Shown here piece after piece: positions 23,178-33,238 of a stretch of 64,000 nt of DNA (positions are counted from its first letter, which is position 1; every line of letters starts with the position of its first letter). Location of the stretch: contig CAWZYM010000086.1 in the NCBI GenBank assembly GCA_963966185.1, forward strand, positions 92,501-156,500, given 5' to 3'. The notes under the pieces are model-generated. The model saw nothing but the letters and a program-made list of their open reading frames with translations, was not told where the DNA came from and did not search any database. Source of the stretch: Rhabditoides inermis (taxonomy: Eukaryota > Nematoda > Chromadorea > Rhabditida > Rhabditidae). The position numbers and the translations under genes are program-made.

Positions 23178-24017
23178 GCACTCACCTGCAGACAGCACAG
23201 GTAGCTGTGGTCTCTGACGGCGCAGTGTCGCATCGACGCGCGGTACACGGGACGGAAGTTGCGCTGCAACAGCCGAGTCAACTCATCACTATCAACTCCA
23301 CGCTGCGAACTTTGAACATTCAATCCAGCCAAAACTTATACAGTTACAATTACGCAAAATGGGTGATAAGATCCACCAACCTGAAAGCTCCTGTCGGGCA
23401 GTCGGTAGCCCCACGCGTCCATCATGTAGAAGCGCTTGGCGTGCCAGATGTGCGTCTCCAGCCACACCTGCACCAAGGACACACACTCTCTCTCTCCATC
23501 CCTCTCCCTCTCCTCTCTCTCCCTCCCTCCCCCTCTCTCCCACCTTCTCCCTCTGCCTCCTGATGTAGTTGAGCAGAAGATTCTTGGGGCGGCGGCGCGC
23601 GAATCGAGACGGCGGCTTCTTTCTACAACATTCTGTTCTTTTTCTGGATATTTTCAAAACCCTACCGATGTTTGCTGTTCGCGAGAAACGGGGCGGCGAA
23701 TTCGCGCATCGAACGCGGCATCCGCTTCACGTTGTAGCCCATGGCGCGCCTGGGAATCAATAAATCAATATCAATAATGTCAATCAATCAATACCACACC
23801 TCCGCATATGTCGCGGCAGTCGCTGCGCCGCTGTTCGCGGTCCCTTTGTCACCTCGCCGCTCACCAACTTGGAGTTGTCCACCATCTGAACGATCGATAG
23901 TATCGATCAAAAATCAACAATCAATCGATAGCGTACCTGTAACAGGTCGGCGACCTGTGCAATTCGCTTCTCCACATACTGTGTCACCACGAGAGTCGTC
24001 GGTCGCTCCACCGACAT
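11765..24017 (-). CDS. POP1: POP1, ribonuclease P/MRP protein subunit
   Basis: POP1 is the largest protein of RNase P and RNase MRP (tRNA 5' and rRNA processing, nucleolus). I reconstruct 24 exons, first 23937-24017, last 11765-11984, summing to 2559 nt (852 aa) with every phase consistent. N-terminal exons carry [43 protein letters not shown] and [20 protein letters not shown], the basic Pop1 block. A Lys/Glu-rich insert lies in 22536-22791. Exon 14 (21690-21774, APAGFG) and exon 15 (13856-14019, [20 protein letters not shown]) are both phase 1 across a 7,670-bp intron. The POPLD-like part has [14 protein letters not shown]; the C-terminus has [20 protein letters not shown] and YYHPARLEV, as in the animal POP1 C-terminus. 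The intron between exons 16 and 17 is 52 nt if its donor is GTGCTA. ATG 24017 directly follows a TAG acceptor. Confidence 0.9.
12568..12634 (+). repeat. Degenerate tRNA-like (A-box) element in POP1 intron 22
   Basis: Contains GGCGGCCTAGTGGCTAGTGAG, resembling a pol III A box and similar to the tRNA-like core of the foldback at 15291, but no convincing B box follows. Probably a decayed tRNA-derived repeat. Confidence 0.3.
13530..13590. repeat. CT-rich microsatellite in a POP1 intron
   Basis: CT/CCCTCC tract between POP1 exons 17 and 18. Confidence 0.9.
14232..15074 (+). pseudogene. Decayed STR-class chemoreceptor, partial copy of the 19.9-21.3 kb gene
   Basis: Matches exons 3 (3' part) to 7 of the intact receptor at 19922-21323 in the same order and strand. 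The exon-4 match ([11 protein letters not shown]) is followed by an in-frame TGA where the intact gene has CATMIVFGI. The exon-6 acceptor region reads TTTAAGCAGTG instead of TTCAGGCTGTG, shifting the frame. The region encoding the Pro-rich loop is eroded. The last exon is intact ([28 protein letters not shown], ending TAA 15072-15074), and a GC-type donor (ATGAG|GCAAGT) after exon 6 is shared with the intact gene. The first two exons are not found, so this is a truncated duplicate. Confidence 0.8.
15291..16049. mobile_element. Foldback (inverted-repeat) element with a tRNA-like core in each arm
   Basis: Two arms of about 270-300 bp in inverted orientation enclose about 190 bp. Ends are GTTTAGGTCACAGAAGCCGA and its reverse complement at 16030-16049. 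Each arm holds a tRNA-like stretch (15482-15548 and inverted near 15834-15890) with A-box TGGCCTAGTGGATAGAG, an anticodon-like stem GCCGT/GCGGT enclosing CTGTCAA (GTC, Asp-like, U33 present) and a B-box-like GGTTCGCTC. The left arm has an extra segment of about 36 bp near 15360. No transposase frame is visible, so it is non-autonomous. Confidence 0.8.
16050..17923. other. Gene-poor part of POP1 intron 14
   Basis: Open stretches exist (for example 16020-16511 +), but they begin inside the foldback arm and show no family motifs or splice structure. CT-rich tracts occur at 17640-17760 and 17860-17892. Confidence 0.5.
17924..19500. repeat. Satellite array, 12 copies of a 139/150-bp unit
   Basis: Units begin with GTGCCGGAGCGC (variants GTGCCGCAGC, TTGCCGGAGC, GTGACGGAGC) at about 17924, 18064, 18203, 18337, 18476, 18615, 18754, 18893, 19043, 19193, 19343 and 19482. 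Spacing is mostly 139, with three 150-bp units in a row. Each unit has a GC-rich box (ACCGCGGAGGCGCGCGGAGC) and an AT-rich half with TGTGCATACGAGA.AGTGAAAGATCAG and inverted TACTGATC/GATCAGTA-type motifs. In the 150-bp units one frame stays open, giving a shadow peptide repeat. Confidence 0.95.
19922..21323 (+). CDS. Serpentine chemoreceptor, STR superfamily (7TM GPCR), nested in POP1 intron
   Basis: Seven exons: 19922-20071, 20137-20339, 20379-20571, 20624-20862, 20909-20984, 21038-21123 and 21167-21323, total 1104 nt (367 aa). Hydrophobic segments in order: [20 protein letters not shown], a second with [45 protein letters not shown]-type, [36 protein letters not shown] and [17 protein letters not shown]. 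The motifs [29 protein letters not shown] and [10 protein letters not shown] are typical of STR/SRJ-type nematode receptors. Exon 4 begins with a Pro/Ser-rich hydrophilic stretch of about 50 residues before TM5. Intron 6 uses a GC-AG donor. ATG 19922 follows a TACAG acceptor-like site, so a short upstream exon is possible. Confidence 0.85.
21500..21552 (+). pseudogene. Relic of a chemoreceptor first-exon end
   Basis: Reads [15 protein letters not shown] followed by GTGAG, nearly identical to the end of exon 1 of the receptor at 27286 (LQIAYAFVKLAILP). No following exon is present before POP1 exon 14. The upstream AT-rich block (21430-21500) recurs at about 15130-15260, 25260-25330 and 25370-25445. 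Confidence 0.6.
22959..23012. repeat. (GA)n microsatellite in a POP1 intron
   Basis: About 27 uninterrupted GA units (plus strand) between exons 7 and 8. Confidence 0.95.
23140..23177. repeat. (ACA)n trinucleotide repeat in a POP1 intron
   Basis: About 12 ACA units. The same motif recurs in ZYG-8 introns at about 41247-41271 and 42245-42286, always ACA on the plus strand of a minus-strand gene. Confidence 0.95.
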
Positions 24018-24312
24018 CTACACAATCAAGCGATAAATCAATAGCTCCATTTCTTTTATTTGACGATCAGATATTTCAGAGCTCGTTCGCAACTCATGTC
24101 CAAGCGTTTCACAATCACTTTCTCAACAACATTCAAAAAAACATTTATCATTTTCAAACGCTCTGCACACAAATCAACAAATAACAATAGTCCTTCTAAA
24201 CCTACGGGATAACTCTATACACATATCTAGCGCGAAACAATAAACCGTTGAGCTGAGAGCGAGTCACACAATGATACTCAGGCGGGTGCTACGCTGCCAA
24301 TCCTCCGGATGT

Positions 24313-27300
24313 TCAGGCGAGCTCGTCGCGCTTCTTCTCCAGCACTTGCCTCTGCGCCACACGGCGCTCGTCAAAGAGCAGCGAGTCCTGCAAGAGAGGG
24401 GTGAGAGAGAGAGAGAGAGAGAGAGATCCGTCGCGTACCTGCTCGAATGGCTGGTCGACGACCTCGGCGACCAGCTCCTTCCGCAGCTGTGCCTCGTCCT
24501 CCAGCACATCCGCCACCACCCTCTTCCCAGTCACAGGGTCCACGATGTTGCCTGAATCACTCATCAACAACCCGCACTCCGCACATAAACACATTCCTCG
24601 TGCATATGTTGTCTATCAAAACACACATCTCTCACTACAACCTACTCGACTGCCCGCTCTTCAAGCTCCACCCCTCCTGCCTCACTCACCGTACTTGAAT
24701 ACAATCTTGTCGAGCTTGTGGGAGACGGTGGCGGTGGGACGAAGCTGGCCATCGATACGGCGGATCATCACAGTGTCGCCCAGACCGCCCTGACACAATC
24801 AAGCAATCAATCAATCAATCAATACACACACTCGACACTCACCACCGCGCCCTTGTCGAGCGCCCAGTAGTCGAACGAGCGTGCAAAGTACTTCTTCAGG
24901 TAGATGTTGAACTCGTTCACGCTGCAGCGAACCTGGAAACACGAGACATCGACACAATCCGCCAAGTTCATACATATTTATTTCTCTAACAGTGAATACA
25001 ATTAAAAGGAAACTGTTAAAAAAAAAACTCGTTTTTCTCACCACTTGCACACTGTGAACCATTATTTTTCAACAAAGCCATTATATTTTCCTGCTAACTT
25101 CCCATTAAGTTTCCACTTATTTACGATGTATACGCTAGGGCATTAGATAATAGCATGTAGAAAGTAAAAGGAAAGTAAGTGGGGAGTACGTAGAGTAGAA
25201 GTGAGAGTTTTGTCATTGAATTAACTAATAATGAGTAAGAGAAACCACTGAGTAACAGAAATGATTGTTGTCATGTTGACGTAATACTAGAAAACCCAAT
25301 AAAGTTAATAAGCACACAATTTTTGATTTATCTAGCGGTTCTAACGAAAACACAAAATTATTGTTATGTTAACACAATATTAGAAAACTCAATAAGCTTA
25401 GTAGTTACACAAATTACCACTATCTAACGGTTTACATACGCCGTACAGATTCTCACCACCATTATTACATTGTCTGAAACAAAAGTTGTTTTCTGTGCGG
25501 TCATTTCTCGCAGCACCAGCAGTGTTCTTCTCGCGACTCGACCCGTATATTGTGCTGCTTCTCTGTCACTTTCACTTTCACATTCGAGATCACACAGTCA
25601 ACTTCCCCTTTCTATTTCTCCAATAGTAATAAACAATTCGATAAATAATTCACGAGTCTTGTCGCATGAGCTCATTATGACAGATGACTCTTCTTTTTTT
25701 GTTGGTATTGCGTATATCTCACTACTCGTTGAGGGTAAAAAAGATATAACCGTACCAATTGTTCTCAGGCGAAAAAAGTGTCTTGGATCATAATGACTGT
25801 GAGAACTAGATAAGTTCAACTAACATGTTATAGAAACATTCTAGCCTATTAACAAACTGTTAGTATGATGAAACGCCGCCTCTCGCAGTCATTATTCACA
25901 GATTATAGACAACACGCCTGAACGACTGATTGGTCTCCTCCAATCCAATACAGCCTTCTCCGGTAGGGCATTCCATAGCCTCCTTAACTCGTTTACCGGG
26001 TAGTCGTAGTCTCGCACTTGCCACCACAGCACAGACTCCATCCCTCTCAATGGCCATAGTGCTGTCCTTCTCACTCCGCTGTCTCGGGACAAGCATTCCA
26101 TCGGGAAGGGCAGCCATAAGGGGCCCTACATACTTTGTAGCGCGTGCCCGTGCGATTTTAGAAAAGCCAAGCTATTTTTCTAAAGTCTGCCAGCGAAGAG
26201 ACGCAGGCTACAATTGAAAAAAAATTTAGCGCGAATTGTCGCCACGTTAACAATGAAATACGTGAGCGAAATACGTGGGAGTTTTTTTGTAGCCGGCTAC
26301 TTTTCGCACGCAAGTTTCAAATTAAAATTAACAAAACTTTGCGTGACCTGCGGGAAACGAGAGAGCTTCGACTACGCTAGCTAGATGCGGCGACCTTGCG
26401 AATAGGAGAAGTGAACGTGAGATGAAATTTATACTATCCAACAGTTTAGAGTACTTAAAACTATTGTAAAACATACTAATAATATATAATAATAATATAA
26501 TATAGAAAACGGCCTGTCCGTCCGTCCGTCTGTCTGCTCATGCGACGCTTATATAGCCCAGCCGCAGCCAGCGTGTGAGACGCGGCGGGTTTGCACTTTC
26601 ACAGCGAGAGCATGTGATTGCGAAATCATCCCCACTGGGGATTCCTCACAAAACCCAGGAGGAGGAGCGCCGTAGGCGAAACTCCGACTGGTAATAATAA
26701 CAATTTATTGCAGAAAAACTGCGTCACACATCAAAAATAAACAGTGAAAACATAATGTTTTTGACGAGAAATTTTGAGCTACGTGCAAACGAAATGTATG
26801 TGATGGCTCCTTTGAAAATCGCAAGCGCACTTTGCGGAAGCTACAACATTTGCGACTAGTAAACAAAGAGAGGCGACAAATCGCACGTTTACACGCGCTA
26901 CAAAAGCGCCCCTAGTACTTCATGAGCACCTTTCTTATCTCGCTCACAGTCTTCTCTACCGTATTTCACTTGACCTTCTTCTAACACTCCACCATCCGAT
27001 GACGTGAAATCATTCCGCACCAGCCTCATTGCGCGCATTCACGCTGCCTCGTCTTTTTCGAATTACATTCACTCTTTCGCGTCTCGATTTGTTTCACATT
27101 TCAAAACGTAAACATAAATGCGAAAAGGAAAGTGACATGGGCACATTGGGTAGAATAGTAATAACCGCCTATAAAGTCGCATACTGTGAGCGAGTTTTTG
27201 CTCATCTTTTATTGTTCAGCACGGTGTTATTGGATTTCATTAGATTGGAACAACTGCGCACAATATTTCTTACATTTAGACTAAAATGAATCAAGTTGGC

Positions 27301-29986
27301 GTGGAAATCCTACCAACTGTGTGTTCCATCGCGGGAATCATCGTTCATTCATTCCTTCTCCATATCATGTACAGAGTACACAATCATCTCGGAAACTATC
27401 GACGTCTTCTCACAATGTTCAGTACCCTCCAAATCGCATATGCCTTCGTTAAGCTGGCAATACTACCGGTGAGATAAATTGTATAATTGTATAAATATGT
27501 CATGTACATCATTAAATGCAGGTCATTGTACTGTTCGATTCTATGCGCGTAATGGTGTTCGTAGGTCGGAGTATTCTCTCCACCTATCCTATGTTCGGTC
27601 GACCCTTCCTATTCCTTCACGCCTGCGTTGAACTCCAACTCATAATGTTCCTAGCGTTTCACTTTGTCTACCGATACAAATCCATACACAGGTGAGTCTT
27701 CTGATTTCGCATCAATAAAAGCTTAAAGGCCGAAAAGCTCACAACTGTCCGAGTATATTTCATCTATATTCTTCAGAAGAGCAGACCTGACCACGCTTCG
27801 TATCACTATCGGCATTGCCCTGATCAGTGCGGTGGCTATAGTTTGGCTAGTCATGGTGTGCACACTCACAGTACCCCACACCTCCACCACACAATACGTC
27901 TACTCCACTATCTACCATGAGTTCATGGAGATGTTCGGCGTTCCGCCACAGGACTGCGCATTGCTGGCTGTCGTTCTTCTGGTATGTATGCACCAGCCGG
28001 TTTTGAATCGAGATGGTATCAGTGCAACATATTTCAACGGCACCTGTTTGACAACTGCGAAGACACTGACTGCCACTTTCAGATTCACACTCCCTCATCC
28101 ACGCACACGGATCCCACCTCGACGATATTTATCGCTTTTTTCGTCTCAGTAATTACCATATCATGCACCACTATGGTGGTATTTGGAGTGGGCACCATGC
28201 AGTGAGCGAGACAATCTCTTGAGATTTCAGTCGCATTCACTTGCCAGTGAATCTTTTTTTAATTTATTTTTCTATAGTGGGTCAGCAAATGAGTTTCACT
28301 CTTTTTACTAGAGACCTTAGGGTTAGACACGATCAGAATGGTATGATGTTTTCATTTTGACAAAACTGCATGGGTCTCGAACTCAATGCAATATGAAAAC
28401 GTGCTGTTCGTTTCGTTCAGAATACTGTATTTTCAAAATCGTTAATATGTACACCAAAAAATCCTGAGCTAAGTGCGAGCCTATTATAGAAACATTTTTC
28501 AGGGGCATCAATGTCGCCAAGATTTCTGCTCGCACGAGCGCACTACACAAGCAACTTATGCGTGTACTCATTATACAGGTTTTCATTGTGAACTTATACT
28601 GTATCAGTTAGTCACAAGTGCATAGCTTATATAAGTTATACAACACCAGAGAATATTAGCATAGTGCACATACACCATAAGCTGACTGAAGTCTCTCAGG
28701 CATGGATCCAAACGAATACTTTACTTGTTGCACTCTGAAGAGCGAGATCAATTGATCAGATGTTCCAATCATGCGCATACATTCAGGCGTCTATTCCCAT
28801 ATGTCTCCAAACACTGCCACTTTTGTGTATTTTCACTTCATCAGTTGTGGGAGTTGACATGTCCAAATACAGGTGATACAAATACATTGTGACAATGACA
28901 TGCGACAAGGTGAGATGATAACATTTCAGCATGCACGTGTATGACCTAATTACACTCTACCCACTCCTCGACGGACTTGCCATTTTATTTCTGCTAAAGG
29001 TTAGTATAATAACGCGGGGAGGACACCTACCCTCCAGCCCCGATCTCTACAGTTTTGTTTACGAAGATGGGTACCGGAATTCAAAACAGAACTGCGTCGG
29101 CGAAAGTAGCCTACGAGCATTCTCCGGCGGGAGGATCGAACCCGCGTCGCCTGCTTACTAGACGAGCTCGCTGACCGTTCGGCCACGCTGGCTATGGTGA
29201 AATAGTCGTTATAAACGGTTACACGAAACGCGAAACTTTAACGCCGGATTTCCGGCCGGAGAATTCCCGTAGGCTACTTTCGCCGACGCAGTTCTGTTTT
29301 GAATTCCGATGCCCATCTTCGGTCCCAAACGGTAGAGATCGGGGCTGGGGGTAGGTGTCCTCCCCGCGTAAGTTAAAGCTAGAAAATAACTTGTTAAAAC
29401 GCTGTACACGACAGGAATACCGCACGGGGGCGGCTCGTGAGCTCTTCTGCCTGCCGTCTCCGGCTGTTTTCACTATCACTCACTCGGTTCACTCGGCTGG
29501 CTTGTCTACACGATGATGTTACTGGCTACTGGCTACTGGCTGAACCTCCCGCTCACTGCTCCAACACTCACCGGTTGTTTGAGAAAAAAAAGATGAACTC
29601 ACAGACTCATCGGATATAACCATTCGGTTTACGAAAAATGGAACAGACACTCACCAAACCCCGGAGGTGGACAAAAAACCCGGAGGTGGAATGAGTCCAC
29701 ACACCGGATCACCAAGCTCCTAGACCACCCACGACGCCCCCTCTGTTTCTGACATGCGCACAGAAAAGCCTCTGAACGACCCTCTCCCCTTTCTTCCGCC
29801 ACTAATGACATTTCCCAGCGGCCACACGGACCACACACGACGACGTCTTTTCTCCAGACCACCCACGAAGCCCTTTCTCACCTGTGCGCAGGGGATCCGG
29901 TCGATTCCGATCTGACTCAGCTGCACCACCTTGCCCATCAGCAGCTCGGTGCCGACGCGCGAGCGGAAGATGGACGTCTTCGGCAT
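24313..29986 (-). CDS. mrps-17: Mitochondrial small-subunit ribosomal protein S17 (uS17m)
   Basis: Five coding exons: 29882-29986, 24843-24932, 24690-24789, 24439-24551 and 24313-24387, total 483 nt (160 aa), phases 0,0,1,0. The OB-fold S17 core is clear: LLMGKVVQL....IPCAQVRCS, then YLKKYFARSFDYWALDKGAV, GDTVMIRRI and KIVFKYGNIVDPVTGKRVV, the last close to the animal MRPS17 signature. The C-terminal 45 residues are acidic/basic and helical-looking, making it longer than the human protein (130 aa). It acts in the mitochondrial 28S subunit. Intron 1 is 4.95 kb and contains an opposite-strand receptor. The start ATG lies 2 nt after a CTAG acceptor, 250 bp below the MED30 stop. Confidence 0.88.
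26490..26700. repeat. Probable dispersed repeat, GC-rich, unclassified
   Basis: Contains a CCGT run, a TATATAG box, GCAGCCAGCGTGTGAGACGC and GGAGGAGGAGCGCCGTAGGC. It differs in composition from its AT-rich surroundings and has no open frame; possibly a transposon remnant. Confidence 0.3.
27286..28999 (+). CDS. Serpentine chemoreceptor, STR superfamily, nested in MRPS17 intron (3' end unclear)
   Basis: Exons 27286-27468, 27522-27691, 27777-27981, 28083-28201, 28503-28578, 28787-28872 and 28930-28999 keep phase throughout and give about 300 residues. Segments: ILPTVCSIAGIIVHSFLLHI (TM1), LQIAYAFVKLAILP (TM2), [20 protein letters not shown] (TM3 end), IGIALISAVAIVWLVMVC (TM4), FIAFFVSVITISCTTMVVFG (TM5), KQLMRVLIIQ..IPICLQTLP (TM6), LYPLLDGLAILFLLK (TM7). 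It is a clear paralogue of the receptor at 19922 but lacks the Pro-rich loop. After the final GTTAGT donor a foldback sits only 13 bp away, and I find no last exon encoding the cytoplasmic tail. The insertion may have separated or removed it. Confidence 0.78.
29013..29368. mobile_element. Foldback/MITE with about 100-bp inverted arms and a tRNA-like core
   Basis: Arms 29013-29118 and about 29264-29368 are near-perfect inverted copies, starting CGCGGGGAGGACACCTACCC. Flanks are TAA on both sides, compatible with a 3-bp target duplication as in PIF/Harbinger-type MITEs (inference). The centre contains the tRNA-like sequence annotated separately. No transposase frame. Confidence 0.75.
29124..29192 (-). 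ncRNA. tRNA-like sequence (degenerate, probably not a functional tRNA)
   Basis: On the minus strand: A-box TGGCCGAACGGTCAGCGAG, anticodon-like stem CGTCT/AGGCG with loop AGTAAGC (TAA at the anticodon position but G instead of U at 33), and B-box GGTTCGATCC. The acceptor ends do not pair well. Best read as the tRNA-derived core of the surrounding foldback. Confidence 0.45.
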
Positions 29987-30236
29987 GTCTAGACAGGACA
30001 ATATGCAATAATCGATAAATCGATAATCACGAGATATTCCAGGGCAATCATAACCCGTAACAATCAATATAAACGATCATAAAGACACCACATAATAAAA
30101 TATTTATGCAATATGTACAACAAGAAAACACAAAAACAAACACGGGATGTAATTTATGAGATTGTACAATGGAAAATTGGAAACGTAACAAACTTAGCCA
30201 GCCTCAACCTCGTCCTCCTCCTCGCTCCCTCCCTCC

Positions 30237-32322
30237 CTACTTGTCCAGCTTGTCGACCGTCTTCAGGTGGTGGGGGTCCGACACGGCGGCCAGCCAGTCG
30301 AGCATCTTCACATCGGCTGAGATGCGCACCAGCTTCTCGCGGTTCGCCGCGAACACTGCCTGCGACAAACACCTTTTCGTTTTCTCATACTTGTGTCCAC
30401 AATCATCATTCATTCACTATTCACGTTTTCCCCATCTTTCACACACATTGTCTTCTACCCTACCGTATCTAACCCCCACCTGCTTCTCCCTCTCCTCCTC
30501 TCCCATCTTCTCCTCCTCTCGTCCATCGTCCGCCATCCTCGCAATGAACCCGTCCGCATCCAGCGTCGTCTCCGGCTGCAGCTTTTCGATCCTACAAAAG
30601 TAGAATCAACTAACTACAAACATTTTCGAATTGATAACAATGAAACAAGACAGAAAACGAACTACCAGAACCAAGCATACATACAAAGAGACAAATCCAA
30701 GCAGCCCCACCTCAATCGGATCTCGGCCAACTTCTCGAGGAGCATGGCGCAGTACTGCATCAGCTGATCGGGGTCCTGGCCGGACGACGCGGCCTTCTTC
30801 TCAGACACCGCCTTCAGAGAGGCGCACAGAGCGTACGTCCTGAAACACAATCATGTGAATATCTCAATTTCTGCCGGTCTCCGGTGAGCAAAGTCGCAAC
30901 TTTAGTCTCTCACTCGCACTCCCTCTCTGCCTTTCCACCCACCTCACTCCGAGATCGTGCACCAGCTCCCTCCCGATGAGTGCGAGTGTGCCGACCGAGT
31001 AGCTGGCGAGGTTGTCGAGCACAGCCGACGAGTACGGCGGAGGGTTCAGAGGACGCACCGCCGGCTAAAAGCACACAGTCATGCACATGACGCGTTCCAA
31101 CACATTCCATCAAACCCACACAAAATACGTTGCATCACCACATCATCAACGGCAACTTACTACTGATGCAATGCCAAAAATCCCTTCAAAAAACCACTAA
31201 CCCACCTTGACTTCCTCCTTGATGTGCACGTGTGGCATGGCAGGTCCGCCCCCGCCGCCCCCTCCTCCTCCCACCGGCCCCGCATGCTGCGAGTGCATGT
31301 GCTGCGGCGGCTAAAAGTGGCAGGGTCAGAACCGCCTACAGAGACAAACCCACCATCTGCTGTTGTTGCTGAGCCTGCGCATGTTGCTGCTGCTGTCCCG
31401 GCTGACCGGACTGACTCTGCTCCATCGGAACCGAGTTTCTACAAACTCACATGATCAATGAATCAAAGTAGATCAGAACGGAATTCATTCTGATCCACAT
31501 AGCTGAACACAACATACAATATGAATGGGAGCAACCAACGCCGGGGAAATACAGTATCGATCACTGCTCACTCACCCGTACTGCTGATGTTGCTGTATCT
31601 GCGCCGGCCCGCCACTCGGTCCCCCCGGTCCCCCCGGTCCTCCCATCTGACCCTGCCCCATTCTCTGTTGCTGCTGCTGTTGTTGTAGGTACTGCTGCTG
31701 CTGCTGTTGGTACTGCATGCTCTGTCCACCCATACCGCCTGAAATAAACACATAAAAATCATGGGTGTGTGACTTCGTTTCGTAAATATCATGAATACGT
31801 ATGCAATTCCAATGTTTTGACACAAAAACTCTCACCAGGCGCTCCAGTTTGCCCTGGCGCTCCAGGTCCTCCGGGCCCACCCGGTCCGGGCTGTCCAGGA
31901 TACCCTCCTCCAGCGGGAGCTCCTCCCGGGCCTCCATACATTCCACCCTGCATCTGTCCCTGCGGTCCTCCATACATCTGTCCGGGCGCGCCACTCGGAG
32001 CCCCGCCCATCATAGGCCCGCCTCCAGGCTGACCCTGCGCGTACATTCCTGAAATACAGAGGTTGCAAACATAGCAGTAGAAGAACAGAACCACTCACTG
32101 TTCATGGGCTGTCCTCCGGGACCACCAGGCCCTCCGGGTCCGCCGGGTCCACTCGGTCTTCCCCCTCCATAGTACATCTGCTGACCAGGCTGACCCGCAA
32201 ACTGTCCCGGACCTCCGCCGGGCATGCCCTAAATATGCATAAATGATTAAATACTGTGATAGTAATATAGAGTATACCTGATGTGGCGGTCCGCCCGGTC
32301 CTCCTGGGTTGTTGTGTTGCAT
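30237..32322 (-). CDS. mdt-30: Mediator complex subunit 30 (Gln/Gly/Pro-rich N-terminus)
   Basis: Ten exons: 32278-32322, 32099-32228, 31836-32048, 31576-31738, 31354-31438, 31206-31310, 30943-31064, 30711-30839, 30480-30591 and 30237-30359, total 1227 nt (408 aa). The first 250 residues are collagen-like GPGGP runs and poly-Gln (QYLQQQQQQQ), ending with VKIKEEV-like acidic residues. The C-terminal 150 residues form a helical domain matching the layout of MED30: SVGTLALIGRELVHDLGVR, then LMQYCAMLLEKLAEIRLRIE, an acidic linker, and EEREKQ..FAANREKLVRI. Mediator links activators to RNA polymerase II. The start is the first ATG after a GTCAG acceptor. MED29 was considered, but helix order fits MED30 better. 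Confidence 0.68.
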
Positions 32323-32703
32323 ACCTGACAACATTTAAAATGATACAAAATCAAGTAGTCGAATTCAGATATCAAACCGTTGTCACAACGGGTATGCACA
32401 TAACATCGAAATAGAAAATCAATTAATGAAACACTTTACCGCATACCGCATTACAACATTACAAAACCGTTTCAAACTTCATAAAGGACAAAAGGCAAGC
32501 AACTTGAGAAATGAGAACATGTCCGCATGAGATACAAGGTCGATGTCAAAAATGGAGAGAAGATCACTGGGAATTTTGAGGCTAAAAGGGAATACTACCG
32601 TAGAAAGTACAAATGAATCAGAAATTGATACAGGAATCGTTACTCCGGGAAGGGAATGCCGAGGTAACAGAAGAACACACTCAATCAACCTCTCGAGGAG
32701 CGC

Positions 32704-33207
32704 CTACTTCCTGATCTCGTCGGCGAGGATGGCCCGTGCCTTGACGAACGCGCCGACCAGGCCGGCAGTCTGCACGCGGTCGCTCGCCCCGATCGCCAGA
32801 CGACGCTCCGTCTCCGCCAGGGCACACACCAGAACGATTGTCACCTAAACGATACCTGCTTCGCATAGGCAGAGTCTGATCGTCATCGATTTGTACACAT
32901 TTTTGTGAACATTCGAAATCACTCCTAGTGGACTGACGATTGTGCGTTTGTCAAACTTCCTTTCTCCCACCGTAACCCCCAAACCTCAATCGTCAGTCTG
33001 CAGTCTCATGACTGTCACCATAGTCAACAAGTCACTTATCGGGTTACCCATCACTCGCCCCTGCGAACCCGAAAGCACCGTACTCCCATATACACTCAAC
33101 CCTTTCAACAACACCGATTACGACCTTAACCTCTCGTCCTCTCGATTTCAATCAAACCTAGTCTCACTCCTCTCGCTTACCCGCTGTGCGCTAGTCAACA
33201 TCGAAGG

Positions 33208-33238
<31 letters not shown>

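Larger units (their letters stand above)
24933..29881 (-). other. MRPS17 intron 1 (4.95 kb) hosting a plus-strand receptor and a foldback
   Basis: Bounded by donor ACAG|GTGAGA and acceptor TTTCCAG|GTTCGC in phase 0; the other introns of the gene are 51-138 bp. The part 25063-27285 has no confident gene. It holds AT-rich relic blocks shared with the POP1 intron and, near 25890-26130, a minus-strand open stretch that could be a decayed exon. Confidence 0.8.

Noticed and set aside
25896..26117. Minus-strand frame of 73 codons in the MRPS17 intron
   Set aside because: Looks protein-like in part (two overlapping frames), but no splice partners or recognised family; may be a decayed transposon exon. 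Not annotated as a gene.
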